NCBI RefSeq assembly: GCF_025717555.1
Contig: NZ_JAJIRP010000002.1
Coordinates: 372,001 to 436,000, forward strand
Origin: Paucibacter sp. B2R-40
GTDB taxonomy: Bacteria; Pseudomonadota; Gammaproteobacteria; Burkholderiales; Burkholderiaceae_C
DNA: 64,000 bases
Direction of reading: 5' to 3'
Positions within the stretch are counted from its first letter, which is position 1, and the number at the start of each line of letters is the position of its first letter. Of this stretch, positions 17,281-27,044 are shown one piece after another. Under the pieces are notes generated by a model. That model was not told the DNA's origin and ran no database searches. It saw nothing but the letters and a program-made list of their open reading frames with translations. A program made the translations under genes and the position numbers.

Positions 17281-18540
17281 TTAGCCCTCGAAGAACAAGC
17301 GTTTGAAACCCTTCAGGCTGATCAGATTGCCCGGGTTGCTGGTCTCGTTCAAGACCCCGCTCATGCGTTTGACCAGGCGCTCACTCTTGTTGGCGCGCCA
17401 GATCAACAGGTCGATCAACCAGGGGTGGGCGTTGACCTGATTGGCGCGCTCGTAGAGATCGAACTTAGGCTTTAGCGCCTTCAGGCTTTGTTCGTAGTTG
17501 CTGCGAACCAGCTCGTCGCTGCTGCCATTGGAACGGCCGGCCAGCAGCGCTTCGGCTGCCAAGATGCCGGTCTCCATCGCCTTGCCTATGCCTTCACCGG
17601 TGAAGGAGTAAGTACTGCCGGCCGCCTCGCCGGTCACCAACAGGCCGGGGCGGCTCCACTTGGCGCCGTTCAGGGTGCAGCGCAAGGGCGCGCCCTTCAG
17701 CTCGCCGACCAAGGTGCCCTCGCGCATCAACTCGGCAGCGGGCGGATAGCTCTCAACAAAGGCATCGAAAATCTTGCGCAGGTTCAGCTCTTTCTTGCTG
17801 CCCTTGCCGTCTTCCGTTTTGTGGCTGCCCGCTACGCCGACGCCGATATTGAAGCAGCCGTCCGGCGCAGGAAAGATCCAGCCGTAACCGGGCCGCACGG
17901 CCTTGGACCACACCACATCCATCGCCTTGATGCGGCCGACCATGCTGGGCGCATGCACATAACCCCTTAGCGCCACGCCACTGGGCGTGTGGCGCTCGCA
18001 CAGGCCGGCGGCGCTCAGCGCCTTGGGTACGGCGCCAGTGGCCAGGATCACCCAATCAGCGCGAACTTCCCGCAACTCGTCGCCAAGCTTCAGCGTCGCG
18101 CCGATGACGCGCTGCTCGGCGTCGAGCAGCGTCGCCTCAAAACGAGCCGGCGCCAAAAACTTCGCCCCGGCATCCTGCGCACCTTGGCACAAGATGTCGT
18201 CCAGGATCTTGCGCGGCAACACCGCCAGGTGGCCGGGCACATCGACGCGCCCGCCGCGCGGGCCTATGCAGCCCACATGCGCAACCGGCTGCGCGCGCGC
18301 CATTACCTGGTCGAGCAGGCCCAAACGAGCCAGCGCCGCATGGGAATCCGGGATCAGCCCATCGCCGCAAATCTTGTCACGGCCTTGGGGCTGCTGGTCG
18401 ACCAATAAAACATCCAGCCCGGCTTGCGCCAACACCCTGGCTGCCGCACTGCCGGCGGGGCCAGCGCCGATGATCAAGATCTCGCAGCGCTGTGGCAAAA
18501 ATACGGGCTTGGCGGCAAGGGGTGCTTCTGACGGGGACAT
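17281..18540 (-). CDS. FAD-dependent oxidoreductase, geranylgeranyl-reductase family
   Basis: 419 residues. The FAD Rossmann motif IGAGPAGSAAARVLAQAGL is near residue 25, then QGRDKICGDGLIPDS. GWIFPAPDGCFNIGVGV lies in the substrate-facing part, and LVTGEAAGSTYSFTGEGIG is the second FAD motif. The family reduces isoprenoid double bonds, for example in menaquinone, archaeal lipids or the chlorophyll side chain. No bacteriochlorophyll or carotenoid genes are nearby, so the substrate is unknown. It is not obviously bchP. It is followed by the amidotransferase gene after three bases. Confidence 0.85.
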   Translation of the reverse strand: MSPSEAPLAAKPVFLPQRCEILIIGAGPAGSAAARVLAQAGLDVLLVDQQPQGRDKICGDGLIPDSHAALARLGLLDQVMARAQPVAHVGCIGPRGGRVDVPGHLAVLPRKILDDILCQGAQDAGAKFLAPARFEATLLDAEQRVIGATLKLGDELREVRADWVILATGAVPKALSAAGLCERHTPSGVALRGYVHAPSMVGRIKAMDVVWSKAVRPGYGWIFPAPDGCFNIGVGVAGSHKTEDGKGSKKELNLRKIFDAFVESYPPAAELMREGTLVGELKGAPLRCTLNGAKWSRPGLLVTGEAAGSTYSFTGEGIGKAMETGILAAEALLAGRSNGSSDELVRSNYEQSLKALKPKFDLYERANQVNAHPWLIDLLIWRANKSERLVKRMSGVLNETSNPGNLISLKGFKRLFFEG

Positions 18541-18638
18541 TGACTATTTTTCCTCTTGAGAGGGCTCATTCTAGGAGGCGGTCAAGATATGCCTGGCGAA
18601 GCCAACATGCCTTACCCATCACAGATACTTAGTTACCC

Positions 18639-18671
18639 AAAAAAAACGGCCCCCTAAGGAGCCGTTTTTAA
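18639..18671 (-). terminator. Rho-independent terminator of the TonB receptor gene
   Basis: On the minus strand AAAACGGCTCC pairs with GGGGGCCGTTTT around a TTAG loop (with wobble), followed by a long T run. It lies about 22 nt after the receptor stop codon. Confidence 0.9.
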
Positions 18672-18693
18672 CTAAGCAAGTAGCCTAGGTCGA

Positions 18694-21540
18694 TCAGAAC
18701 TTCTGGCCGTAACGGACATACAGGAAACGACCTGGGATCGCGTACTGTGGGTCAAAGCTGTTGTTGGCGGTCGAGTACGCAATCGGCGGGTTCTTGTCGA
18801 ACAAGTTGTTCACGCCAACAGTGAATGTGCCCTTCCAAGGTGCCTTGTACGAAGCTGATACATCGTGGTAGACCACTGCGCCGATCCGGTTCGAAGCATC
18901 GGTCGTGTCCGTGCTTGGTGTCGTGCACAGGCTCTCAAAGCCGGCATTGGCCACTTTGCTGCAATCTTCGGTCTGCGCACCGAAGTAACGCGCGCCCCAG
19001 GTTGCACCGAAATCACCATAAGACCAGTTGGCGTTCAGATTGCTGCGCAGACGCCAGTAGTTGTCACGGTCGAAGTACTTGCCGACCCGGTTTTCACCGG
19101 AGGAGTCAACGAACTGCTTCATGTAGGTCGAATCCAACACCAAGCCAAAGGTACCGAAGGAAGTCTTGGGCAGACGATAGTTAATCGTCATGTCGTAGCC
19201 TTCAACCTTGGTCGTCGCGTAGTTCAGGCCGGCCGACAACAAGGTGTTGATGGCGCCGCCGGGGCTACGTGTGTACGCGCCGCAAAAGGCTGTTTGGCCT
19301 TCCTTGATGCAACGATCCAAAATGGTGGACGCACCGATGGTCTCGATACCGTCCTTGATATCGATCTTCCACCAGTCCAAGGACACGTCGAAGCCGGTCA
19401 AGAAGCCCGGAGCGTAGACGACACCAAGGGTCTTGGTCGTGGATGTCTCAGGCTTCAAGTTGGGGTTGCCGCCAACGCTGATGCGAATCTGCGAGTTGCC
19501 TTGGTCGTAACCGCCCACTGGCACGCCTTGCGCATGGCAACGGCCCTTTTGCTCGTCGGTCAACTTAGCGTAGCCGCCACCGCTGGTCGTCGAGCAAGGA
19601 TCGCCCAAGGTTGGGAAGCTGTCAGACACGCCCTGGTACAGCTCAGAGATCGACGGCGCACGGAAGCCTTGGCCCCAGTTACCGCGGACCATGAAGCTGT
19701 CGACGACTTGCCAACGCAAACCGGCCTTGCTATTGGTCGTACTGCCGAAGTTCGAATAGTCGGAATAGCGCGTCGCAACCGACAGGTCAATCATCTTGGC
19801 GAAGGGCAGGCCCTTCAGCAGAGGAATCGACAACTCACCGAAAGCCTCTTTGACGTTGTAGCTGCCATCAGTCGCTGTGCGGGAATTGCCCGTGGTGTTG
19901 CCCGAAGCGATCAGGGCATCCGGACGGTCATAACCCGACTCGCTGCGGCGCTCAATACCCACGGCGATGGAGGCCATGCCGGCAGGCAGCTTGACCAGGT
20001 CGCCGGACATATTGGCGTAGACCTGGGACATCGTGGAGCCCCGCAGGTCATGCGCCTCAAAGCTGGAATAGCCCAGCATGTCCGGCGTGATCGAGCCGAC
20101 ACCGCCCAACAGGTTCATAGGCACGCAACCGTTGATGCGAGTGGCGATATCGCCGGCCTTGCTCACGCAGGTCGGCACACCCTTGCCATCCATCATCGAC
20201 GGGCCGAGTGCGGAACGCATGGCCAGCAGATTGAACAAGCCCTTGGTCGTGTCTTGCTGGCTGTTGCGGCCATAGGTGGCGCCAGCATCCCAGCTGAAAT
20301 CACGCTCCAGCATTGTGAAGCTGCCTTCCAGGCCGGCATTGAAGCCGCTGGTGTTGACGTCTTGCTTGAACGAACGGCCGCCGGTTTCAACCGCACGACG
20401 CTGCACGCGCGACACGTCCAAGCCGAACGGGTTGTACATGCTGTCTTTGCTGATCGAAATCGTCTTGGCGATGGAACCAGCGCCAGGGCCGGTGCCCAGC
20501 ACGATAGGCATCGCAGCCAGCAACTGCTCGGACTTGCGGTTATTAAACACCGCCATCATGCTGGCCGTGACCTTGTCGCTGATGTCGTACTGCACGCGGC
20601 CAAACACAGAGGCGCGCTCTTGCGGCGTCACCAGGTAGTTGTCGGGTGCGAAGTTGTAGTTGTCAGCCGCGCTGTAGGCGCGCCAGTCCTTGCCAAGCTT
20701 GCCCGGATCGTAGGTGAACTGACCCGAAGCGCCGCCGGGGCGTGATTCGCCACCGGTACAGGCGCCGGTCACAGAGTTGAAAGTGCCTTTGCAAAGGCCG
20801 AAGCGGCCACCAGGGATGGTGGAGCTGCCGAAGGTCACGCCGGTGTTGACGACGGGGACGGCCGAGATGTCTCGGTCGCCTGCTCCGAGCGCGTCTTCCT
20901 TGACATAAGCCATGCCCAACACCGAGCGCACCTTGCCCGAATTGCCGCCAATGGTCAGGTCGACAGACTGGCGCTTACCGTCACCTTTGCCATACTGACC
21001 TGTGTAGCCATTGAACTCCATGCCTTCGAAGGACTTGCGCAAGATCACGTTCACCACGCCAGCGATAGCGTCTGAGCCGTAAGTTGCAGACGCGCCGTCT
21101 TTCAGCACGTCAATCCGCTCGACTGCAGCGGTCGGGATGGTGTTGAGGTCGACTGCGCCGCCCAAGCCAGTACCACCAACCCAGCGCTTGCCATTCACAA
21201 GCACGAGGGTTCGGCCGGACCCCAGGTTACGCAAGCTCACTTGCGATTCGCCGTTACCGCCGTTATTGAACGTGGAGTTCAGCGCCGAGCCGTTCGTGCT
21301 GATCTGCTGAATCATCTCGCCCACAGATGTCAAGCCGGTGGCTTGCAGCGCTTCTCTATTGAGAGAAAACACCGGCTGCGAGGTTTCGGCGTCGATCCGC
21401 TTGATGCGGCTACCTGTGATCTCGATACGCTCCAACTGCTGAGCCTCGGCCGTCTGAGCCTGCGCAGCGGTGGCCATGGTGCCGATCGCGATGAAAACAG
21501 CCGCGCCAACGGCGCTGACTTTATGGGTTTTAGAAATCAT
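18694..21540 (-). CDS. TonB-dependent outer-membrane receptor
   Basis: 948 residues. A signal peptide (1-29, ending ATAAQAQ) is followed by a TonB-box-like segment ERIEITGSRIKRIDAETSQP. The plug domain (about 50-165) contains SLRNLGSGRTLVLVNGKRW and VERIDVLKDGASATYGSDAI. The 22-stranded barrel includes SFMVRGNWGQGFRAPSISEL and ends PGRFLYVRYGQKF with terminal Phe. Length and the plug sequence match receptors that import peptides, oligosaccharides or other large ligands rather than small siderophores, but the ligand cannot be read. No TonB/ExbBD or substrate-degrading enzyme is adjacent. The gene has its own terminator and stands as a single unit. Confidence 0.95.
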   Translation of the reverse strand: MISKTHKVSAVGAAVFIAIGTMATAAQAQTAEAQQLERIEITGSRIKRIDAETSQPVFSLNREALQATGLTSVGEMIQQISTNGSALNSTFNNGGNGESQVSLRNLGSGRTLVLVNGKRWVGGTGLGGAVDLNTIPTAAVERIDVLKDGASATYGSDAIAGVVNVILRKSFEGMEFNGYTGQYGKGDGKRQSVDLTIGGNSGKVRSVLGMAYVKEDALGAGDRDISAVPVVNTGVTFGSSTIPGGRFGLCKGTFNSVTGACTGGESRPGGASGQFTYDPGKLGKDWRAYSAADNYNFAPDNYLVTPQERASVFGRVQYDISDKVTASMMAVFNNRKSEQLLAAMPIVLGTGPGAGSIAKTISISKDSMYNPFGLDVSRVQRRAVETGGRSFKQDVNTSGFNAGLEGSFTMLERDFSWDAGATYGRNSQQDTTKGLFNLLAMRSALGPSMMDGKGVPTCVSKAGDIATRINGCVPMNLLGGVGSITPDMLGYSSFEAHDLRGSTMSQVYANMSGDLVKLPAGMASIAVGIERRSESGYDRPDALIASGNTTGNSRTATDGSYNVKEAFGELSIPLLKGLPFAKMIDLSVATRYSDYSNFGSTTNSKAGLRWQVVDSFMVRGNWGQGFRAPSISELYQGVSDSFPTLGDPCSTTSGGGYAKLTDEQKGRCHAQGVPVGGYDQGNSQIRISVGGNPNLKPETSTTKTLGVVYAPGFLTGFDVSLDWWKIDIKDGIETIGASTILDRCIKEGQTAFCGAYTRSPGGAINTLLSAGLNYATTKVEGYDMTINYRLPKTSFGTFGLVLDSTYMKQFVDSSGENRVGKYFDRDNYWRLRSNLNANWSYGDFGATWGARYFGAQTEDCSKVANAGFESLCTTPSTDTTDASNRIGAVVYHDVSASYKAPWKGTFTVGVNNLFDKNPPIAYSTANNSFDPQYAIPGRFLYVRYGQKF

Positions 21541-21665
21541 CTTTAGTTAACCTTGGGGTAGTGGTTTTGTCACAATCGCTGCTGCCGATGACTCGCCTTC
21601 TTTGGGCAGGTCCGACCAGAACAACGGCTCTTGGTAACAAAACTTTACCGCCCCCCCGTGCCAAA

Positions 21666-21683
21666 GGACATGGTGATATGTCC
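21666..21683. promoter_or_regulatory. Perfect inverted repeat upstream of TonB receptor gene
   Basis: GGACAT, six bases, ATGTCC: a symmetrical site 126 nt before the receptor start and about 80 nt after glcB ends. It could be an operator for the receptor gene. The bound protein is unknown. Confidence 0.3.
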
Positions 21684-21764
21684 CCGTGACAAAGATGCAA
21701 CACCCCCTCTGATTAAGGGGCTGCTTGCTGTAGGTGAGCGCGCTAGCAGACTCAAACCGAAAAT

Positions 21765-23942
21765 TCAAGCCCTAAGTGCCTTCACTTGTCTGCGCCAAGC
21801 ATGCAGCAGCGGCTCGGTATAGCCGCTGGGCTGCTCCAGCCCCTTGAAGACCAAGTCCAGCGCCGCTTGGTAGGCCGCCGAAGTCTCAAAATGCCCGGCC
21901 ATCGGCTGATACAGCGCGTCGCCGGCGTTTTGCCCGTCCACCACCGCCGCCATGCGCTCGAAGGTTTCGGTGACTTGCGCTGCGCTCGTCACACCATGCA
22001 ATAGCCAGTTGGCAATGTGCTGACTGGAAATTCTCAGCGTGGCCCGGTCCTCCATCAGGCCGACGTTATGAATATCCGGCACCTTGGAACAACCCACACC
22101 CTGGTCCACCCAGCGCACCACATAACCCAAAATGCCCTGGGCGTTGTTGTCCAACTCCTGCTGAATCTCGGCGGCAGCCCATTTCGCTTGTGCGACTACC
22201 GGAATTTGCAGCAATTTGTCGAGGATCGAGTTGCGCTCTGCATCCGCATCGATCTGTTCCAACTCCTTTTGCACCTCCGCCACATTGACTTGGTGATAGT
22301 GCAAGGCGTGCAAGGTCGCGGCGGTCGGCGATGGCACCCAGGCCGTGTTGGCGCCCGCTTTGGGGTGGGCAATTTTTTGCTCCAGCATGGCCGCCATCAG
22401 ATCCGGCATCGCCCACATGCCCTTGCCGATCTGCGCGCGACCACGCAAGCCGCAAGAGAGACCTGTCAGCACATTGCTGCGCTCATAGGCGGCAATCCAG
22501 GTGCTCGTCTTCATATCGCCTTTGCGGAACATGGCGCCTGCCTGCATGGCGGTGTGCATCTCGTCACCGGTGCGGTCCAAGAAACCGGTGTTGATGAAGG
22601 CGACGCGACTGGCAGCGGCCGCGATACAGGCTTTCAGATTGACGCTGGTGCGGCGCTCTTCGTCCATGATGCCGAGCTTGACGGTGTTCTGCGGCAGACC
22701 CAGCACGGACTCGACACGGCCAAAGATCTCGGATGCGAAAGCGACTTCGGCCGGGCCATGCATCTTGGGCTTGACGATATAGACCGAACCGGTGCGGGAG
22801 TTGCCCTTGCGCTGCAAGTCATGGATGGCGATGGTCGTCGTGATGACGGCGTCCATGATGCCTTCGGGGATTTCTTGGCCCGTTCCGTAAAGAATCGCCG
22901 GATTTGTCATCAGGTGGCCGACATTACGCACAAACATCAAAGAGCGGCCATGCAACTTGACCTCGCCGCCTGCCGCGCCGGTATAGACCCGATCCGGGTT
23001 CAGGCTGCGCGAGAAAACCTTGCCGCCCTTGCTGACCTCTTCCGTCAGCGTGCCTTTGAGAATGCCTAGCCAATTACCATAGGCCAACACCTTGTCTTCG
23101 GCATCGACGACAGCGACCGAGTCTTCCAAGTCCAGAATCGTCGACAGCGCCGCCTCCAGAACCAGATCGCTGACGCCGGCGGCGTCGCTCTGCCCAATTG
23201 CCGTCGAACGATCGATTTGAATGTCCAGATGCAAGCCGTTGTGGCGCAGGAGCACGGAACTCGGCGCGGCAGCATCCCCCTGGTAGCCGATGAATTGCGC
23301 AGGGTCGGACAAGCTGGTCGCGGCACCGCCTTGCTCCACCACCAAGCGACCGGCTTCAACACGGTAGCCGGTCGCCTCTTTGTGCGAGCCGGTCTGCAGC
23401 GGGGCAGCTTGATCCAGCACCTGACGCGCAAAGGCAATCACCTTGGCGCCGCGCACCGGGTTGTAGCGGCCCGCCTTTTCTGCGCCATCGGTCTCGGCAA
23501 TCACATCGGTGCCGTAGAGCGCGTCATAGAGCGAGCCCCAGCGCGCATTGGCCGCGTTCAAGGCATAGCGGGCATTCAGGATAGGCACCACCAGTTGCGG
23601 GCCGGCCTGCAGTGCCAACTCCGCGTCGACATGGTCGGTGCTGATCTGCACCGCGCCGGGCGCAGGCACCAAATAGCCAATCTGCTCCAGGTGCGCGCGA
23701 TAGGCGGGCATATCGGTGATCGGGCCAGGATAGGCGCGGTGCCAGGCGTCCAAGTCGGTTTGGAGACGGTCACGCTCGGCCAGCAAGGCGATGTTCTTGG
23801 GCGCCAAGTCACTGACGATGGCGTCAAAACCGGCCCAGAACGCGGCGCTTTGCACGCCGGTGCCGGGCAGCACCTGCTGCTCAATGAAGTTGAAGAGCTC
23901 GGTTGCGACTTGCAAACCGTGGATTTGGGTGCGTGCGGTCAT
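21765..23942 (-). CDS. glcB: Malate synthase G
   Basis: 725 residues, the usual length of the monomeric G isoform. It condenses glyoxylate with acetyl-CoA to malate (glyoxylate bypass and glycolate use). Visible blocks are [60 protein letters not shown] (catalytic Glu/Asp region) and [20 protein letters not shown]. The ATG at 23942 is the only plausible start. It is divergent from the LysR gene at 24098 across 155 nt, which suggests control by that regulator. Confidence 0.97.
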   Translation of the reverse strand: MTARTQIHGLQVATELFNFIEQQVLPGTGVQSAAFWAGFDAIVSDLAPKNIALLAERDRLQTDLDAWHRAYPGPITDMPAYRAHLEQIGYLVPAPGAVQISTDHVDAELALQAGPQLVVPILNARYALNAANARWGSLYDALYGTDVIAETDGAEKAGRYNPVRGAKVIAFARQVLDQAAPLQTGSHKEATGYRVEAGRLVVEQGGAATSLSDPAQFIGYQGDAAAPSSVLLRHNGLHLDIQIDRSTAIGQSDAAGVSDLVLEAALSTILDLEDSVAVVDAEDKVLAYGNWLGILKGTLTEEVSKGGKVFSRSLNPDRVYTGAAGGEVKLHGRSLMFVRNVGHLMTNPAILYGTGQEIPEGIMDAVITTTIAIHDLQRKGNSRTGSVYIVKPKMHGPAEVAFASEIFGRVESVLGLPQNTVKLGIMDEERRTSVNLKACIAAAASRVAFINTGFLDRTGDEMHTAMQAGAMFRKGDMKTSTWIAAYERSNVLTGLSCGLRGRAQIGKGMWAMPDLMAAMLEQKIAHPKAGANTAWVPSPTAATLHALHYHQVNVAEVQKELEQIDADAERNSILDKLLQIPVVAQAKWAAAEIQQELDNNAQGILGYVVRWVDQGVGCSKVPDIHNVGLMEDRATLRISSQHIANWLLHGVTSAAQVTETFERMAAVVDGQNAGDALYQPMAGHFETSAAYQAALDLVFKGLEQPSGYTEPLLHAWRRQVKALRA

Positions 23943-24028
23943 GGTGTCTAGCCTTGATAAGAAAACGGAATACCGACAATCTATTCGACTTTGCTGCCGC
24001 CATTCATCACCTCAGACGCATTGAATAC

Positions 24029-24050
24029 CTGATTAATTTGCACGAATCAG
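24029..24050. promoter_or_regulatory. Putative LysR operator between glcB and LysR gene
   Basis: CTGATT-N10-AATCAG is a perfect dyad of the ATT...AAT type bound by LysR proteins. It stands 48 nt before the LysR start and 87 nt before the glcB start. CAGACG also recurs directly at 24013-24018 and 24048-24053, partly overlapping the dyad. Confidence 0.5.
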
Positions 24051-24097
24051 ACGAAACAAGAGTTTTTTAGCGGTGCGCGGCAGCACAATCATGCCCC

Positions 24098-25003
24098 ATG
24101 GACCGCCTCAAGCAGATCGAATCCTTTGTCTCGGTAGCCACCCGCGGCAGCCTGACCGCTGCGGCTCAGGTCGAAGGCGTGGCCCCGGCGGTGATGGGCA
24201 GACGCATCGACGCGCTGGAGTCCCGCTTGGGCGTCAAGCTCTTGCTGCGCACCACGCGGCGCATCAGCTTGACGCATGAAGGCAGTGCATTCCTGGAGGA
24301 CTGCCAGCGCCTGCTGGTCGACTTCAACAACGCCGAAGCCAGCGTCAGCGCCGGCGGCGTCAAGGCCAGCGGCCATTTGCGCATCACCGCGCCGGCCGGT
24401 TTTGGGCGCCGCCATGTCGCGCCCTTGGTGCCGGAGTTCTTGGCCGAGCATCCGGACGTGAGCATTTCACTGAACCTGAGCGACCGCGTGGTTGACATCA
24501 GTGGCGAGGGATTTGATTGCGCGGTGCGTGTCGGCGACCTGCCCGATTCCAGTCTGGTCAGCATGCGACTGGCCGATAACCGGCGCCTGTGCGTCGCCAC
24601 GCCTTCCTATCTGAAGCGCGCCGGCACACCGCAACACCCGAACGAATTGGCGCGCCACAGCTGCCTGATGCTCAGCTCCGACGCCAGCCAGACGCGCGGC
24701 TGGGCCTTCCTTGTTGAGGGCGAAGTGATCTATGCCCGCCCGGGCGGGCGGCTGGACTGCAGCGACGGCCAGGTCTTGCACGACTGGTGCCTGGCCGGCT
24801 TGGGCCTGGCCTGGCGTAGCACCTGGGAGGTTGAAGCCGACATCCAGGCCGGTCGACTTGTCGCCGTGCTGGGCGCCTTTGCCGCGCCACCTAACGGGAT
24901 CTTCGTGCTGATTCCGCAACGCAAGCATCTGCCGCTGCGCGTACGGCTGTGGATAGAATTTTTGAAACTGAATTACGGCAACGAGGCCTATTGGCGCCGA
25001 TGA
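24098..25003 (+). CDS. LysR-family transcription regulator
   Basis: 301 residues. The N-terminal winged helix reads LKQIESFVSVATRGSLTAAA, then AVMGRRIDALESRLGVKLLL with RTTRRISLTHEGSAF. The effector domain covers 90-295 and contains GHLRITAPAGFGRRHVAPLV and the GLGLAWRSTWEVEADIQAGR block. It probably controls glcB across the shared upstream region and its own expression; glyoxylate, glycolate or acetate-derived metabolites are natural effector candidates (inference). Confidence 0.93.
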   Translation: MDRLKQIESFVSVATRGSLTAAAQVEGVAPAVMGRRIDALESRLGVKLLLRTTRRISLTHEGSAFLEDCQRLLVDFNNAEASVSAGGVKASGHLRITAPAGFGRRHVAPLVPEFLAEHPDVSISLNLSDRVVDISGEGFDCAVRVGDLPDSSLVSMRLADNRRLCVATPSYLKRAGTPQHPNELARHSCLMLSSDASQTRGWAFLVEGEVIYARPGGRLDCSDGQVLHDWCLAGLGLAWRSTWEVEADIQAGRLVAVLGAFAAPPNGIFVLIPQRKHLPLRVRLWIEFLKLNYGNEAYWRR

Positions 25004-25011
25004 ACGCCATA

Positions 25012-25037
25012 GGCGGGCGCGATCTCCGCGCACCGCC
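25012..25037. other. GC-rich hairpin between convergent LysR and PsiF genes
   Basis: GGCGGGCGCG pairs with CGCGC and CCGCC (one bulged A) across five bases. It lies 8 nt after the LysR stop and before the convergent PsiF stop. No T run follows on either strand, so it is a weak terminator candidate. Confidence 0.3.
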
Positions 25038-25059
25038 CAGGCAGGACTCAAGCAAGGAT

Positions 25060-25449
25060 TTACTTCGCAGCAGCGTCGGCCACGCACTTCTTCTCGAAGC
25101 TGGTCTTGGCCGCGCCGGCCAGCTTCTTCTCGGCCGACTTGGCAGCACAAGCAGCGCCAGCATCGACGGCTGGAGCGGCGGCCTCAGCCACCGGCCCACC
25201 ATCGGCCACGCATTTCTTCATGAAACTGGTTTGCGCTGCGCCGTGCAACTTCTTCTCGGCAGCCTTGGCTTCGCAAGCAGGATTGCCGGCGGCAGGGTGA
25301 TCGGCATTGCACTTCTTCAGGAAGCTGGTTTTGGCAGCACCGGCCAGTTTCTTCTCGGCGGCTTGCGCGTCACAAGTGGCGTCGGCTGCGTGAGCAATAC
25401 CGGCAAAAGCAAGCGTGGCCAAGGCCGCAAAGCTAATCAGTTTCTTCAT
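25060..25449 (-). CDS. Secreted PsiF-repeat protein with three repeats
   Basis: 129 residues: a signal peptide of about 21 residues (LATLAFAGIAHAAD), then three near-identical units at about 24-50, 57-82 and 97-122. Each has the pattern CxAxAAEKKLxGAAxTSFxKKC with a cysteine pair at its ends. PsiF proteins (named for an E. coli phosphate-starvation gene) usually carry two such units; their function is unknown. The protein is small, lysine-rich and periplasmic. It lies 81 nt downstream of the Ser/Thr kinase gene on the same strand. Confidence 0.88.
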   Translation of the reverse strand: MKKLISFAALATLAFAGIAHAADATCDAQAAEKKLAGAAKTSFLKKCNADHPAAGNPACEAKAAEKKLHGAAQTSFMKKCVADGGPVAEAAAPAVDAGAACAAKSAEKKLAGAAKTSFEKKCVADAAAK

Positions 25450-25530
25450 CTGAGATCTTTCTGAGTGGATGGGTTGAAAACTACCTGACGGTCAATTCAA
25501 GCATGACAACGCGACAAGCTCAAGACGGGT

Positions 25531-26904
25531 TTACATGATGCGGCGCGGATGCGCCATTGATTCATGCGCGGCGTGCAAGCGCCGCACCAGCACCTGGATG
25601 AAGCCCCGATCGAACCGGTGCTGACATTCGGGACTCAACATCCCCAGCGACTCGGGCGTGAACGAGATCGTGGTGCAGATCTCACTCACCATCACATCGG
25701 TGCTGTGCCTGCGCAGATCGGGGTTAGGCGCCAGATAAGCCATCTCGCCGACCGAAGTGCCTTGGCCCAGCGTGGCGACCTTATTGCCATCTCGGAACAC
25801 CTCGACCGCGCCCTGCGCAATGATGTGAAAGGTATTGCCCTCCTGGCCGCGCTTGTAGAGCGCATGCTCGGGCGGAAAACGCCGCCAGCGCCCCCGGTGC
25901 ACCACCTCCCACAGTTCCACATCACCAAAGTCGGCAAAAAATTCCAGCGCGCGCAGCATATTGAAACGCTCTGAATCCTTCACCTCATAGAGCCGGGCCA
26001 GCGGCACCAATTGCTTGGACACCAACTCCGACAGCGCGCGGCCAAACGCTTCCCAATCGGCATATCGGGCCTCGGGGTGCTTGGACAGCGCCTTCAATAT
26101 CACCGCATCCAGCTCGGCCGTGACGCCGCCGCGCAGCCCGATCAGCGAGGGCGGCGCCTGGTGATAAATCTGGTGCATCAAGGCCATCTGGCTGGGCGCA
26201 TCGAAGGGCGGGCGGCCCGCCACCAGGTGATAGAGCACGGCGCCCAGCGCATAGATATCGGCACGGCAATCGACGTCACCGCCCTCGATTTGCTCCGGCG
26301 GCATATAGGCCAGAGAACCCACGCGGTGCACTTGCGTCGAATCGGAATGCAGATTCAAGGCGCTGCCGAAATCACTGACTTTGACGTCAGTGACTTGCCC
26401 CGCAGCGTCCAGCACCGCCAAGAGATTGGCCGGTTTGACGTCGCGGTGAATCAGGCCTTGGCGGAACACATAGCTCAGCGCCATTGCGCACTTGAAGCCC
26501 AGCTCGACGATCTGGTCCAGCGGCAGCAGCCTGTCGCTGCGGCAAAAATGCTTCAGCGTCACGCCGGGCACAAACTCCATCACCAGATAGGGCGCGTCCT
26601 GCTCGGGCACGGCGTCGAGGATTTGCACCACGTTCGGGTGTTGAAGCCGCCCGGCCAGCGCAGCCTCGGCGGCATAGAAGTGAAAGCTGTAGTCACCCTG
26701 CTGGCCGGCGCGGCTTTGCGTAGCCCAGGAGCGCATGCGCTTGATCGCCACCTCGGCCTTGCGGAATTCATCGAAAGCCAGGAACACATCGCTGGTGGCG
26801 CCCTCACCCAGGCGGCGCGTGACCCTGTACTTGCCGATATAAACCGGCAAGTCGACGTTGGCCTCTAGGGGCAGATCAGGGTCCGTGGACATGCCTTCCA
26901 TCAT
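25531..26904 (-). CDS. Ser/Thr protein kinase with C-terminal cyclic-nucleotide-binding domain
   Basis: 457 residues. The Hanks-type kinase domain (about 24-290) has the glycine loop RLGEGATSDVFLAF, Lys55 in VAIKRM, Glu80, the catalytic loop LIHRDVKPANLL with Asp155, and the metal site SDFGSALN with Asp178. Residues 310-440 form a CRP-type cNMP-binding domain: FHIIAQGAVEVFRDGNKVAT and LGQGTSVGEMAYLAPNPD. No membrane helix is present, so the kinase is cytoplasmic and may be regulated by a nucleotide. The ATG at 26904 has GAGGG 7 nt upstream, and those bases lie in the left arm of the 26908-27178 repeat. The frame continues upstream, but that extension is antisense to argS. Confidence 0.93.
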   Translation of the reverse strand: MMEGMSTDPDLPLEANVDLPVYIGKYRVTRRLGEGATSDVFLAFDEFRKAEVAIKRMRSWATQSRAGQQGDYSFHFYAAEAALAGRLQHPNVVQILDAVPEQDAPYLVMEFVPGVTLKHFCRSDRLLPLDQIVELGFKCAMALSYVFRQGLIHRDVKPANLLAVLDAAGQVTDVKVSDFGSALNLHSDSTQVHRVGSLAYMPPEQIEGGDVDCRADIYALGAVLYHLVAGRPPFDAPSQMALMHQIYHQAPPSLIGLRGGVTAELDAVILKALSKHPEARYADWEAFGRALSELVSKQLVPLARLYEVKDSERFNMLRALEFFADFGDVELWEVVHRGRWRRFPPEHALYKRGQEGNTFHIIAQGAVEVFRDGNKVATLGQGTSVGEMAYLAPNPDLRRHSTDVMVSEICTTISFTPESLGMLSPECQHRFDRGFIQVLVRRLHAAHESMAHPRRIM

Positions 26905-26945
26905 ACTGGGACCCTCAGCAGAACCAAGCTGGGCCGCGGCGGGAT

Positions 26946-27030
26946 CTTTGCGGGATGTTGGCCAAGGCGCGGACCGCCGCCCAGACTCGTGTCTGGGCAA
27001 GGGTCGCAACGCCGGCCAGCGCCCGCAAAG
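26946..27030. repeat. First inner hairpin of the element
   Basis: CTTTGCGGG (26946-26954) pairs perfectly with CCCGCAAAG (27022-27030). TGGCC (26959-26963) pairs with GGCCA (27014-27018), GGCG with CGCC, and the tip is GCCCAGAC-TCGT-GTCTGGGC (26979-26998), a perfect 8-bp stem. Confidence 0.85.
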
Positions 27031-27044
27031 GCCCGCCCCGAAGG

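Noticed and set aside
18865-20745. 626-codon plus-strand frame opposite the TonB receptor
   Set aside because: Antisense shadow of a well-supported gene; composition and lack of motifs argue against coding.
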